A stretch of DNA of 64,000 nucleotides from Fibrobacterota bacterium (GCA_003165595.1 PLWQ01000012.1:122013-186012), one strand, 5' to 3'. Positions 9,138 to 18,656 are shown, numbered from the stretch's first letter. A program made the numbers and translations. Notes: generated by a model not told the origin, from the letters alone.

Positions 9138-11567
9138 CTACTCAGCTTGCGCAATCAGGCTTCGCCTTTCGGTAATGCATCTCCTGGCAAAGGTCACGGC
9201 GCCGGACTCATCCCGGACCTTAACGATATACACACCCGGCCGGTTGAGCAGGGCGCCCTGAGGCCGGGCGTGGCCGCTGAGCCGCGCAACGCACCGTCCG
9301 TCAATGGCGTACACGGATATTTCACGCACGCAACGGCCGGACTGCCGCGACGGTGCCGGCGCCGCCGATATGCCGACCGTTCCGCCGTTTGACCGGATAA
9401 ACTGCATAAGCACATCATAATCGAGAATGTTGATCTGGCCGATGAGCCCCAGATCGCTGTTGTTGCGCGCACATTCGGCCAGCTTGAGTATCGCCTGGTA
9501 CATCTGGGAAAGTGCATTGTTGAGAACCGTGCATGCCGACGCCTTGGCCTGCGTCGTTCCCGATGCTTTGGCCGTTGTATTGTACGTAATGTACGACTGG
9601 TTGATATCGATAAGCGCCTGAACGTACAATGCTCGAAAATCAAGACGGTTAATGATGAGGTCCAGCCAGTACTGTCCGGTTTGGGTGAGCTGTGGTTTCA
9701 GGCTTTTGAGGGTCGCGGAAAACGCCTGGTCGCGGGCGATGAGCGCCTGCTGCTTGGTGATGAGCGTCTGGCATTCGGAAACTATGGTGCTCCACGCGCC
9801 TGTGGTGACGTCGGCGGAATACGGGGAAAGCTGCAACGTGCACCATCCCTCGGAAATGTTCATGTCCCGGTAGTCACCCGTTGTCGCGGCGGGGATGGAG
9901 GGTTCGATGCTGTCGTTAACATAGTAGAAATTTGAAAGCGTGGCAGCAGCCTGCTGGCCATACACGTTCCGGCTGTAGTCGGCATAGAACTGCGACCCCG
10001 TGAGAGTCGGGTTCCACACGAATTCGGCGAGGTATTTTATGTTGTGCTCCACGCCGGATTGTTTCCATCCGTCGAGGGTGATGCACTCCACGTTGTTGGC
10101 AACGCAGCCTTTGTAAATTTGTTCCTGTTTCATTGCCCTGAATTCGGGGAACCACACCAGGCCGTCGTATTCCCACCAATCGGTAATCCAGCCGCGCCTC
10201 GTGCCGGCTTTTGCAAAGGTGTAGTGGCTGGCGGCCTCGGTGATGCCCTCCCGCGTGTCCCACGAATTCATGCCGTGGAAGATGATCTCCTTAGGGCAGT
10301 CCTTGTCGTAGCCGTTGAACAGCTCCGACATGTCCCATCCGCCGGTGGCGATCTTGCTCCGTTCCGCTGATGTCAATTGGTTGACCGTCTGGAGAAACAG
10401 GTATCCGTAGTCGATGTCGCCTTTCTTGTTCGCGTCCGTAACCCAGGAAGCATACTGGTTGCGCATTGCCGTTGCCGACGCGTCGTTGGTGACCGTCTTC
10501 CACAGGTTGCCGCCAGCCTCGGCTTGCCACATCCAATAATAATCGGAATTCGGGTAGAGCTGCACCAGGCGGCGGTAGCGCTGAACTTCCAGCGCCGCGT
10601 TGTTGGCAATGAGCGGGTCGGGCATCGGGTCCCAGCCTCTGGTGCTCGTCGTTGCAAAGGAGCCGCCGCGCGGCTGCATGAGGCAGAACCCGGTAACCGT
10701 GGAAAGTCCGCGGCTGTGCGCATAATCGAGTACCCGTCGAAGCATTGCCTCGCACGAATCGGTCTGGACCCTTTGCCCCTTGCCCTGGTTCTGCCACCAT
10801 TGACGCGTGCCGAACGTGGTCACCGAGCCGAACGCGCCGCCGCCAACCATGGTGTCGGTGCGGAAGTAGTTGGCCCAATCGGCAATGTGGTCCGAGGTGG
10901 CGCTTGATCCATCGGAATAGGTTTCGTTGTAATACCCGAGCCCCGGGTAGAAATGGAACTCGATAAAGTTAAGGCGCAGGCGCACCATGCGGTCGATGAA
11001 CAGCCGGAAGTCCTCTTCGTTCCAGCCCGACATTCCGCTGAGGAAATTGTCCCATGGCAGTAGACCGTAGTACCGGAAAGCTGGCGCGACGCTCACGTTG
11101 ATGTTCTTGACCGAAAACGCGTCCCGTAGGGGGAAAATTTCTCCGGAGATCTGGAAATACGCGCCGTACTGCTGGAGAAGATCGTAGACGCCGGGCGAGA
11201 TTCCGGTATCGCTGGACGCTGCAAGGTATATGGTGCTGCCGACCGTCTTTATCGCATACCCTTGCGAGGCGTATTTGCCCGTAGGCAGCGAGATGTCGCC
11301 GGCGGATATCCTCTGCGATATGAGCTCGTTATTCTGCGGGGTCCCGATCACGATGTCGAAAACCGTGCCCGACCCGGACGTGTCGATGGCGTCCGAGAAC
11401 ATCTTTGACATTAAGGAAACCGCGTCTCCTATCACGTATGACTCCAGCGAGGTCTTCGGCGACCCCGTCTTGATCCTTACCGCTGCAAGGCTCTGCTGGA
11501 AAATTATTCCATCGACGCACACCGCAAGCATTGCGGCAATCGCCGCACAACGCACGGTTCGATTCAT
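9138..11567 (-). CDS. Exported GH67-like (alpha-glucuronidase-type) TIM-barrel protein with sorting domain
   Basis: 809 residues; GAAGGGA lies 7 bp before the ATG at 11567. Signal peptide ~1-29. The N-terminal domain (~30-150) reads like the GH67/GH20 N-terminal alpha/beta domain: VIGDAVSLMSKMF, FDIVIGTPQNN, then GISPGVYDLLQQYGAYF. A TIM-barrel region follows with FRYYGLLPWDNFL and FRLFIDRMVRLRLNFIEFHF, and contains many aromatic and acidic residues (for example DYYWMWQAEAGGN). A helical segment precedes the C-terminal sorting-like domain (ISVYAIDGRCVARL ... GVYIVKV). A role in removing glucuronic acid from xylan would fit the neighbouring xyl genes, but this is inference; GH115, GH20 or an uncharacterised family in the same clan are alternatives. 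Confidence 0.5.
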   Translation of the reverse strand: MNRTVRCAAIAAMLAVCVDGIIFQQSLAAVRIKTGSPKTSLESYVIGDAVSLMSKMFSDAIDTSGSGTVFDIVIGTPQNNELISQRISAGDISLPTGKYASQGYAIKTVGSTIYLAASSDTGISPGVYDLLQQYGAYFQISGEIFPLRDAFSVKNINVSVAPAFRYYGLLPWDNFLSGMSGWNEEDFRLFIDRMVRLRLNFIEFHFYPGLGYYNETYSDGSSATSDHIADWANYFRTDTMVGGGAFGSVTTFGTRQWWQNQGKGQRVQTDSCEAMLRRVLDYAHSRGLSTVTGFCLMQPRGGSFATTSTRGWDPMPDPLIANNAALEVQRYRRLVQLYPNSDYYWMWQAEAGGNLWKTVTNDASATAMRNQYASWVTDANKKGDIDYGYLFLQTVNQLTSAERSKIATGGWDMSELFNGYDKDCPKEIIFHGMNSWDTREGITEAASHYTFAKAGTRRGWITDWWEYDGLVWFPEFRAMKQEQIYKGCVANNVECITLDGWKQSGVEHNIKYLAEFVWNPTLTGSQFYADYSRNVYGQQAAATLSNFYYVNDSIEPSIPAATTGDYRDMNISEGWCTLQLSPYSADVTTGAWSTIVSECQTLITKQQALIARDQAFSATLKSLKPQLTQTGQYWLDLIINRLDFRALYVQALIDINQSYITYNTTAKASGTTQAKASACTVLNNALSQMYQAILKLAECARNNSDLGLIGQINILDYDVLMQFIRSNGGTVGISAAPAPSRQSGRCVREISVYAIDGRCVARLSGHARPQGALLNRPGVYIVKVRDESGAVTFARRCITERRSLIAQAE

Positions 11568-11773
11568 TGAAATTCCCTTCTCCCGTGGGTGAAACTGCGG
11601 ACAATTTTCCGCCCGCTGCAGCGGGGCATAGTCGCCACACTCCTGCGTCCGGGGAACCTTGGACGCGGCAGTGAACGCGCGGCGGATGGAAGCTTTGAAT
11701 CTGCACAGATTAATTTAAGAAATGAGGGAGTTTGCCGTGGCCGCGAATTGCGCAGCTTATTCAATTCAACGAT

Positions 11774-11784
11774 ATATTATTAAA
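11774..11784. promoter_or_regulatory. AT-rich 11-mer TATATTATTAA, copy 2
   Basis: Identical to the copies at 6426 and 57972. It lies in the 296-bp gap (11568-11863) between the GH2-like gene and the downstream GH67-like gene on the minus strand. It may mark a promoter that lets the GH67-like and GH95-like genes be transcribed separately from the GH2-like gene. No other element was seen in this gap. Confidence 0.35.
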
Positions 11785-11863
11785 ATACGTGTTCGCCTCA
11801 TCAAAGCCTGGCTGTCCTTGTCCGCGACACGCCTTGGGTGATGAGGCGAAACGCCGATGATCC

Positions 11864-14671
11864 TTACCTCAGAAGGGCAACCCGCTTTGCGTATGCGACA
11901 CCATCCACGGTGCAGCGCACCACATACATGCCGGTCCCCGGATTCGCCGCTTTGGGCACCTTGATGGCATGCCACCCCTGTTGCTGCCTCGATCCCGCGA
12001 TTCGTGCAACCACTCTGCCGTTGACCCCGAGGATTTCGGCAGACACGAATGATGCTGCGCCAATGAAATAGCGCACCATTGCACCGACCGCAACTATTTT
12101 GCAAATATTGACAGAAGCGAGTTGCGCGGAGGACGCTATGCGCCTGTACACGGGCGTGGAGCCCAATGCAATCGTTACAAACGTTGTTGTTCCTGATGTC
12201 AATCCTGCGGAAGCAGCGCTCACCGTTACCGTGCCCGCGGCAAAGGTCGAGCGCACCGCCACCTTGCACATGCCGCCTTCGGCCGCAAGTTCCGGATCGA
12301 GGGGCGAATGGTATCCGAGCGGCTTGCCTGTCGTCACATACGCATCGGATCCGCCGCGGTAATTGCCCTGTCCGGAAACGCTCCAAGTAATGTTGTTGTT
12401 TGCCGTGGGACACAGGTTGCCCTGCGCATCGACCACCTTGGCGACGATAAACGCGGCGTCGGAACCGTTTGCCTTTATCTGAAAGACCTCGCCGGTCTGC
12501 TTTACAATTGCAGAATCGACCGAAAGGACGATGTGGTCGGGGTTGCCGGCGGTTATCTTGCGGTCGCTGCACACCACGGTTCCGTTTGCATCAAGGCCCT
12601 CGGCCAGAAGCGTTCCGGCCGCCCACGCCACATCCCAATTACATTGGAACGGCAGTTGGGTGGTGGTCTGGGTAAGGTCGTTGTTGCTGCCGACACCCGT
12701 TGCCCCGTTCGGTGTCTTGGTGCCGATGACCGTGCCGTTAAGCGTTAGCCGTACGCTCGGGCAGTTGCTGAACACGTTGACACGCGCGGTTCCGGACCTG
12801 TTCCAATGGTGCGCAATGGACACCACGGGCCTAATCGAAAACGGCGTCCAGGCCGCCTGATAGATTTTGTAGAGCATCTTGGGAAACCGGTTGAAATCCA
12901 TCATCGACGTCCCGGTGGATCTCACGCCGGCCGCGAGCACTCCTTCCAGATAATCGGCCTGCTCGCCCGGGGTGTCGGCCATGTACCACTGGCACACGCC
13001 GAAGCAGTTGGCCGCCACGCTCGCCCTCCAATTCTGGAAGTACTGCGCGGCGAAGGCGATTTCGTAGTCGTAGGCGAACCTCGCAGAGCTCCTGTTCCAC
13101 GCCTCGGCGCACCAGGCCGGGTTGTCGGGGTACTGACTCTTCACTCCGATTTCGCAACCAGAAAGCGTGCAGGAGAGAATGTCGCCATTGGCAGGATTCG
13201 GGGTCCTGTCGGCCTGCGCGCGCGTATTGACGGGGTCCCACAGCACGGATATGGCTTTGAGCGCCTGCGCCACCGGCGTTGCCGTGACGCCGTTGTCGGC
13301 CTCCCACGCGAGAATCGACGGATTGTTTCTGTCGCGAATGATCATGTCCCGGTGAAGTTCGGACTTAAGAATGTATTTTGCGTCGGTCACGGCCGTATTG
13401 GCAAAACCGTTTTCGCCGTCGCCGCTGGGCTGCACCAGCATGATTCCGTAGTTGTCGCACGCGCTCACGAACCCCTTGCTGCACGACGAATGGCCGGGCC
13501 GCCACAGGCTGCCGCCGCATTGGGCCATGATCTTTGCGTCCCGGAACTCCTGCTCGTTGGGTACCGCCGACCCCAGGGCCGGATAATCGTACCGGGAGGC
13601 GCCGCCGAACAGCAGGTGTTTGTGTCCGTTGATATAGGGGAAGTTGTGGTCCCAGGTGATTACTCGTATGCCCAGCGGACTCTCGAACACGTCAAGGGTG
13701 GTGTTCCCTACCTTGACTATGTGGTATACCTTGTACATATACGGCGTGCCAAACGTGCTGTTGTTGGGATACCACAGCGTTGGATTGGTCACGTCGCCGG
13801 TCTGGTCGAACACATGGCTCTGGCCCGCGGCGACGGACTGCGTGTCGGTGAGGCTCAGAACCACGGTGTTGCCGTTGCGTATGTCGACAACTTTTGTCGT
13901 GAGCGTCACGTTCTGCGCCGCGCCGCTCTCGTTGAGCACGTTCGTCTGGATCTCGACGGTTGCGGAAGATCCGTCGCTTGTCACGGTTTTGGTCACAACA
14001 TAGGTTCCCCATTGGTTAAGGACCGAGTACACATTCTGGGGAACATGCACCTTGTCGGTGATATGCATCCACACCGGCCTGAAAAGTCCTCCGTCCTCCT
14101 GACCAAACCGAAACACCTCGGAAAAGCCCGGGTCGGTGTAGAACCCGCCGCTCTTGGCGACTCGTACCGCAAAAACGTTGTCGGCTCCGCCGAATTGCAC
14201 CTTTGACGTGACATCGACGATAAATCCGATAAATCCGATCACGTGGGTGGCATTGGGATTGAGGGCGCTGTTGCCGGGTATGAGCGTTCCGTTGATGTAC
14301 GCCTGCGCCGCGACGTGCGCACCCTCGACTTCTATCAATATCTTCCTGTCCGAGTATTGATTGTCAAGCGTAAAGTGTTTTCTGTACCAGCAAATGCCGC
14401 CGAGCATGGAGCCGTCGCCGCCGCCGCTGCCCTGATTGATAAATGTGTCGGTGTCGTTCCAGCAATGAGGTATGCCCACATCCTTCCACCCGGCGTCGGT
14501 AAAGCCGGTGCTCTGCGCGTTCACGGGGTCGCCTTTTGTGAATTTCCACGGCGTCTCCCCGAGGTTGATCGTCACACGGTTGCTCGGCTCGGGAGAATAG
14601 GTTTCCGCGAAACAAACAATGACAAGCGAGAGGATGAAACCCAAAAGCGGGGCAATTCTTTTCGTGATCAT
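11864..14671 (-). CDS. Exported GH2-family glycoside hydrolase (paralogue 1) with sorting domain
   Basis: 935 residues. The start at 14671 (MITKRIAPLL) has GGAGG 6 bp upstream and gives a signal peptide ending near CFAETYS; the ORF extends further upstream but without a signal. GH2 layout: N-terminal jelly-roll (~30-210, PWKF, VGIPHCWND, WYRKHF, LFRPVW), an Ig-like domain (~215-335), then a TIM barrel starting INGHKHLLFGG. The segment NNPSILAWEADNG (449-461) aligns with the GH2 acid/base motif NHPSIIxWSxGNE, but Gly replaces the catalytic Glu; Glu457 after Trp is a possible substitute. The nucleophile candidate is Glu523 (CAEAW). C-terminal Ig-like domains and a sorting-like domain (GVNGRVVARI ... 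GMYVVRC) follow. Two close paralogues lie at 58045 and 61051. Substrate unknown; beta-galactosidase/glucuronidase/mannosidase types are possible. Confidence 0.8.
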   Translation of the reverse strand: MITKRIAPLLGFILSLVIVCFAETYSPEPSNRVTINLGETPWKFTKGDPVNAQSTGFTDAGWKDVGIPHCWNDTDTFINQGSGGGDGSMLGGICWYRKHFTLDNQYSDRKILIEVEGAHVAAQAYINGTLIPGNSALNPNATHVIGFIGFIVDVTSKVQFGGADNVFAVRVAKSGGFYTDPGFSEVFRFGQEDGGLFRPVWMHITDKVHVPQNVYSVLNQWGTYVVTKTVTSDGSSATVEIQTNVLNESGAAQNVTLTTKVVDIRNGNTVVLSLTDTQSVAAGQSHVFDQTGDVTNPTLWYPNNSTFGTPYMYKVYHIVKVGNTTLDVFESPLGIRVITWDHNFPYINGHKHLLFGGASRYDYPALGSAVPNEQEFRDAKIMAQCGGSLWRPGHSSCSKGFVSACDNYGIMLVQPSGDGENGFANTAVTDAKYILKSELHRDMIIRDRNNPSILAWEADNGVTATPVAQALKAISVLWDPVNTRAQADRTPNPANGDILSCTLSGCEIGVKSQYPDNPAWCAEAWNRSSARFAYDYEIAFAAQYFQNWRASVAANCFGVCQWYMADTPGEQADYLEGVLAAGVRSTGTSMMDFNRFPKMLYKIYQAAWTPFSIRPVVSIAHHWNRSGTARVNVFSNCPSVRLTLNGTVIGTKTPNGATGVGSNNDLTQTTTQLPFQCNWDVAWAAGTLLAEGLDANGTVVCSDRKITAGNPDHIVLSVDSAIVKQTGEVFQIKANGSDAAFIVAKVVDAQGNLCPTANNNITWSVSGQGNYRGGSDAYVTTGKPLGYHSPLDPELAAEGGMCKVAVRSTFAAGTVTVSAASAGLTSGTTTFVTIALGSTPVYRRIASSAQLASVNICKIVAVGAMVRYFIGAASFVSAEILGVNGRVVARIAGSRQQQGWHAIKVPKAANPGTGMYVVRCTVDGVAYAKRVALLR

Positions 14672-14949
14672 TTTATACCTCCAGATAAGGGCTATGTTCT
14701 TGATAATATAGAACTGATCCGGGCAGCACCGCGCTTTTGCGCGGCTCCCAGTCCTGCCTTGCGCCGGGCAGAGGTCCATTGCCGTCTTTTGTCTTCTTCC
14801 CCCTCAGTGGCGCAGACGCGCACGGAGGACATGGAGCGAGGACAAGTCCGCATTTCCCGGAGGGAAATGCTTTACAATATCTCTTCCCCTGTTCCGCAGC
14901 CCCCCAGAGTGCGCGGCGATTTTGCGCCACTGCGGGGCGGCGTTCTTTG

Positions 14950-14981
14950 CCTACTTTCTGTCGCTGGAGACAGAAAGTAGG
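14950..14981. repeat. 13-bp stem-loop in the 14672-15006 intergenic gap
   Basis: CCTACTTTCTGTC and GACAGAAAGTAGG pair perfectly around a 6-base loop. It lies downstream of the repeat-protein stop (15007) on the minus strand, in a 335-bp gap that otherwise holds the AT-rich leader of the GH2-like gene (around 14690-14710). There is no T-run, so an mRNA 3' stabiliser or dispersed intergenic repeat is more likely than a classic terminator. Confidence 0.55.
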
Positions 14982-15006
14982 GCGTCGCGCGGGGGCGCAT
15001 CCCCGC

Positions 15007-16629
15007 TTACTTCGAGATCCACGCCGCCGATTGCGTCACGGTCTGGACGGGCGAATCATCCTGATAGGAAACGACCACGGAATCCTCGTCCTGGACGGCG
15101 ATAAATCCCGGCCGGGGCAATCCGGTGGTAAACCCGACCGTACCGGTAAAATTCCTGATCGTCGTTCCGGAAACATGGAGCGTGTCCGAAATTCCTGTTG
15201 GGTCTTTTTTGCTCCTGACGTTTACAATTGCGGTGCTGTCCGCGATGTCATCGTCGCTCAGGTTGATGGTCATGGCGCTGGCCGTTCCATGGTAAGCGGA
15301 CGAGTCCAGGAACATGATGCCAAGAACCGGCTGCCATATGCAGGCGCCTGCCGCGACGTTGGCGACAGGCGTCAGGTCGTGGTAGATTATGGAAATGGTG
15401 TCGGCAAGAGAGCCCATCACGGCCAGGACGCTGTCGGCAGTAGACCCCTTGAGGGAAAACCAGATGTGGCCGTAGAAGTCGCCGTCAGACCCGCCTGCGG
15501 CATGCAAAGCGACGGAGAAACCGGTTTTGTCCTTAAGGCTGGAAACATGCACTGCGACCGTGGAATCTGCAACATCGGAATCCCAGACATGAATCGACAG
15601 CGGCCGTACAACGCCCAAAACCGGCGAACCGCCGGGCTGGACTGTGCCCGCGACGCCGTTCCAGGTTGTCGAAACGGAATCAACTTGCGTTGGTGAAGCC
15701 GTGTACACGGCGGTCACATTGTCGCCATCGGCAACGTATATGGTTTTCTTGATGGAATCCGATTTTGCTATCGAGAAAGAAATGCTGTCTGCATATGTTG
15801 CAACAGCACCCGCCACCGCCGCGAGTGTCACGGAGAAACCTTTTGGGTCGGAGGTGCTTTTCACCCTCGCCCGGACCGACGCGGCCGAAACCTGCGAGTC
15901 AACCACCGTGATCACGAGCGGGACAATGCAGCTTTGGTATGATCCGTTGGGGAACAAGATGCTTGCCGCATGACCGCCGCTTGCAGCCAGCAGGAAATCG
16001 TTGGCACCGGCGTAGGCCGCGATTGCCTTGCGCACGCTTGCATGGCCGCCAGCCGAAACCACAAGCGTGTCGATTGCGGCGGCTGTCTTGGCAAGCGCGC
16101 CCGATGCGTCAGCCACTGCACGCAGGCCGGCCGCTTCCCTGGCGCCATCCTTTACAAAGAGCACCCGGAACGTGCCAAGAAACGCCCCGACCCTGAGCCG
16201 TACGAAGCACAGCCCCGCGCCGTGGCCGGAGCCGCCCGGGTAAAAACGGTAGGTACCGCGGGCCGGTCGGGCTTCAACATGCGGCGACAGGATCATGCCC
16301 AGAGCGTCGAACACGTCGATGTGAACCGTCTCGCTGCCGTCAACGCCGAATTCAAGGCCGCCGCGCCCGACAACGGGGAGTTTGCTCGCAGGAGCGGCGT
16401 TCTGCCGCACGGGTCGCAAGCCGGAACCGGTAAGCACGTATACTCCGTTGGTGTCCGTAAGCGTAGACAGCCCGGCAACAGCGAGACTCACCTGAGCGCC
16501 CGCAACACCAGCCCTCGTCGCGGAATCCCGTACCGTTCCGGTAAGACTGACGGTCTCGGCGAAGGAGAGAAATAATCCGCCGGCGATAAGCACGAGTGAG
16601 GGAATAACGATTAGTTTCATTTGAGACAA
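15007..16629 (-). CDS. Exported protein with carboxypeptidase-regulatory-like domain and three ~95-residue repeats
   Basis: 540 residues from a TTG start at 16629, which has GGGGGAAG 6 bp upstream; an ATG three codons later (16620) is the alternative. Signal peptide ~1-24. Residues 26-70 (LTGTVRDSATRAGVAGAQVSL) look like a carboxypeptidase regulatory-like fold. Residues ~100-160 (VHIDVFDALGMIL ... CFVRLRVG) resemble the sorting-type domain that other exported proteins here carry at the C-terminus. Three repeats at ~235-323, 338-432 and 452-538 share the pattern D-x-D-V/I-A-D-S-T ... S-x-K-D-P-T-G-x-S-x-T-L ... D-x-D-x-V-x-V-x-Y. No catalytic motif was recognised. It starts 38 bp after the GH30 gene and shares that gene's N-terminal layout, so it is probably a surface adhesin or scaffold working with it. 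Confidence 0.65.
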   Translation of the reverse strand: MSQMKLIVIPSLVLIAGGLFLSFAETVSLTGTVRDSATRAGVAGAQVSLAVAGLSTLTDTNGVYVLTGSGLRPVRQNAAPASKLPVVGRGGLEFGVDGSETVHIDVFDALGMILSPHVEARPARGTYRFYPGGSGHGAGLCFVRLRVGAFLGTFRVLFVKDGAREAAGLRAVADASGALAKTAAAIDTLVVSAGGHASVRKAIAAYAGANDFLLAASGGHAASILFPNGSYQSCIVPLVITVVDSQVSAASVRARVKSTSDPKGFSVTLAAVAGAVATYADSISFSIAKSDSIKKTIYVADGDNVTAVYTASPTQVDSVSTTWNGVAGTVQPGGSPVLGVVRPLSIHVWDSDVADSTVAVHVSSLKDKTGFSVALHAAGGSDGDFYGHIWFSLKGSTADSVLAVMGSLADTISIIYHDLTPVANVAAGACIWQPVLGIMFLDSSAYHGTASAMTINLSDDDIADSTAIVNVRSKKDPTGISDTLHVSGTTIRNFTGTVGFTTGLPRPGFIAVQDEDSVVVSYQDDSPVQTVTQSAAWISK

Positions 16630-16667
16630 GCTGCACTTCCCCCACCTAAAGAACTTCTTAGGTATTC

Positions 16668-18656
16668 TTAGTAAATAAAATCCATTATCCCGTGCGCCGG
16701 GATCGTCGGCTTGACAATCTGCGTTCCCTGCTTAATTTTGAACGAAATTGCGGCGGCGGTATTATTATATGCGACAACCGCGATCCTGCCGTTGGTATTT
16801 GCAAACGCGGTTGTCTCAAGGCTGGGCGAGTTGCTCACGCAGGAAATCCGCAGTGCACCGGGCCGCAGGTATCTGCTGAAATGCGCGATGTAGAAGTACG
16901 ACGGATTGTAATGCACCGAATCGTTGTTGAAATCGATATCCACTGAAGAAGCGCAGCCCGTGTAGGGATCGTGGCGCGGCATGCCGTTCTGGTCCAGCAC
17001 CAAGTTCCACTCGACCCAGCCTTCGGCCCAGCTGTTGAGGTCGCCGATTATGTCGTGCGCATACATTTCGCCGATTGTCCAATTGTACATAGGCAAGCCC
17101 CATGCTTCTTCCGAGGCCAACAGATGTTTTGCCGGAAAATTATCGTGCGTGGTGGAGACATTTTCAAACTGGTCTCCCGAATACCAGTGGAACGCGGTGC
17201 CCCAGGCGTACTTTGCAGCTGCAGTGTCGCCGAGAATCGTACTGGCCCAGGTGGCGACGTGGTCCTTGTTGTGATCGAAAATCATGACCTTTACGTCTAC
17301 GTGGTTGTCGGCCAGCGCCGGGCCGAGATTGTTTTTCAGAAAGTCGCGTTCCGATGCCGCCGTGTATATGCACGATTCCCATGTTTGGGTCGCTTCCGGC
17401 TCGTTCTGGATGGTAACGCCCCAGATAGGAATGCCGGCGGCGTCCATTGCCTCGATGTACTTGACAAAGAATAATGCCCAGGCATTTGCGCATGCGGGCA
17501 GTAGCGACCCGCCGTTGAGCATGTTGTTGTTGGTCTTCATCCAGGCGGAGGGCGACCAGGGTGAGGCGAAGATCTTGATGGCGGCGCCGGGCACCGTCAT
17601 CGCCTCTTTGATGGTGGGAATCATCCACTGGGTTTCGTGCTGAATTGAAAAATTGTTCAGGGCGTAGTCGCCCGGAATACTGTCGTAGGAATATTTCGCA
17701 ACGCAAAAGTCGCAACTCTGAAGGTTGGTGCGGCACACCGTATAGCCCGACCCGAAGTACGGGCTAAAATAGGACTTGAGGATCGCCGCGCGTTTCTGCG
17801 CTCCAATTTTGGAAAGGTTTGAGGTGGCGGCTTCGGTAAACGCGCCGCCGAACCCGAGAATCGCCTGGTACTTGTGCGTGGTGTCGATGGTGACGGTCGG
17901 AAGAGACGACCCATCGTCGGTTGCAAACGTCAAGGCAGGTTCGGCGGCCAGGAAATCGCCCGCCGGCGAGGTCTGCACAACCTGCACCGACCCGGCTCCC
18001 ACAGTCTTCTGGAGCACGAAATTGATGGTCCCGGAGTAGGTGTCGGTCGACTGGGCCAGCACGTTGTAGCCGACCGCCCATACAAGAAACGAATCCAGCG
18101 ACGCCGCGGCTTTGGCAAGCGACCGGCTATCTGTCGGGGCGCCCCTGACAAGTGATGATCCCTTGGGCGCACGGTACGCAAACGGTGCGACCACAACGTA
18201 CATTTGCGACCCCACGCTCAGCCGCAGCACATACTGTTGCGCCGGCAAATTGTTTGCAAATGGACAGATGTGGTAATCGCCATGCGTGAGCGGGGATTCG
18301 AAAACCTTGAGAACATGCCTGCCGGACAGCGTATACACGTCGAGGCAAACCTTGGAAATCCCGGCATTCACGCTGAAGGAGAGAGCGCGTCCATCAAACC
18401 ACGGTGGTTGCGGCACGGTACGGCAATACGGTCCACCGCCGTTCACATTGGTGAATCCGCCCGTGATTGAATAGGCGCCGAGCGAGTCCGTGGTTGCGTT
18501 TTTCTGCGCCGCGACCAGGCTCACGATTGCTCCCGCGATTCCCTTCCCTGCCGCGTCGGTCACGGTCCCCGTAACGGCGATCTGCTGCGCCCGGATGACG
18601 CACAGCATTCCCGTGAGGCAAACCAGGATCGCGGCGGTGTTTCTTCTTCGTCGCAT
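16668..18656 (-). CDS. Exported GH30 glycoside hydrolase with unusual N-terminal module
   Basis: 662 residues; AAGGAGG precedes the ATG at 18656. Signal peptide ~1-23, a carboxypeptidase-regulatory-like domain (~26-66), then a sorting-type beta-domain placed N-terminally (~100-160: CLDVYTLSGRHVLKV ... QYVLRLSVG). The GH30 barrel starts near 255 with ILGFGGAFTEAA. The acid/base is Glu419 in TIQNEPEA and the nucleophile is probably Glu516 in LLASEEAWG. The C-terminal beta-sandwich (YLRPGALRISC ... IPAHGIMDFIY) is the usual GH30 side domain and ends the protein, with no C-terminal sorting domain. GH30 covers beta-glucosidases, 1,6-glucanases and xylanases; the GFGGAFT and ATE-like patterns favour the glucosylceramidase/1,6-glucanase branch. 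The gene upstream gap contains an AT-rich element at 18882-18892. Confidence 0.85.
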   Translation of the reverse strand: MRRRRNTAAILVCLTGMLCVIRAQQIAVTGTVTDAAGKGIAGAIVSLVAAQKNATTDSLGAYSITGGFTNVNGGGPYCRTVPQPPWFDGRALSFSVNAGISKVCLDVYTLSGRHVLKVFESPLTHGDYHICPFANNLPAQQYVLRLSVGSQMYVVVAPFAYRAPKGSSLVRGAPTDSRSLAKAAASLDSFLVWAVGYNVLAQSTDTYSGTINFVLQKTVGAGSVQVVQTSPAGDFLAAEPALTFATDDGSSLPTVTIDTTHKYQAILGFGGAFTEAATSNLSKIGAQKRAAILKSYFSPYFGSGYTVCRTNLQSCDFCVAKYSYDSIPGDYALNNFSIQHETQWMIPTIKEAMTVPGAAIKIFASPWSPSAWMKTNNNMLNGGSLLPACANAWALFFVKYIEAMDAAGIPIWGVTIQNEPEATQTWESCIYTAASERDFLKNNLGPALADNHVDVKVMIFDHNKDHVATWASTILGDTAAAKYAWGTAFHWYSGDQFENVSTTHDNFPAKHLLASEEAWGLPMYNWTIGEMYAHDIIGDLNSWAEGWVEWNLVLDQNGMPRHDPYTGCASSVDIDFNNDSVHYNPSYFYIAHFSRYLRPGALRISCVSNSPSLETTAFANTNGRIAVVAYNNTAAAISFKIKQGTQIVKPTIPAHGIMDFIY

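Noticed and set aside
12806..14206. 466-codon plus-strand frame opposite the GH2-like gene
   Set aside because: Shadow of the GH2 gene; similar antisense frames occur opposite other long GC-rich genes in the window, for example 44734-46239 and 40941-42386.
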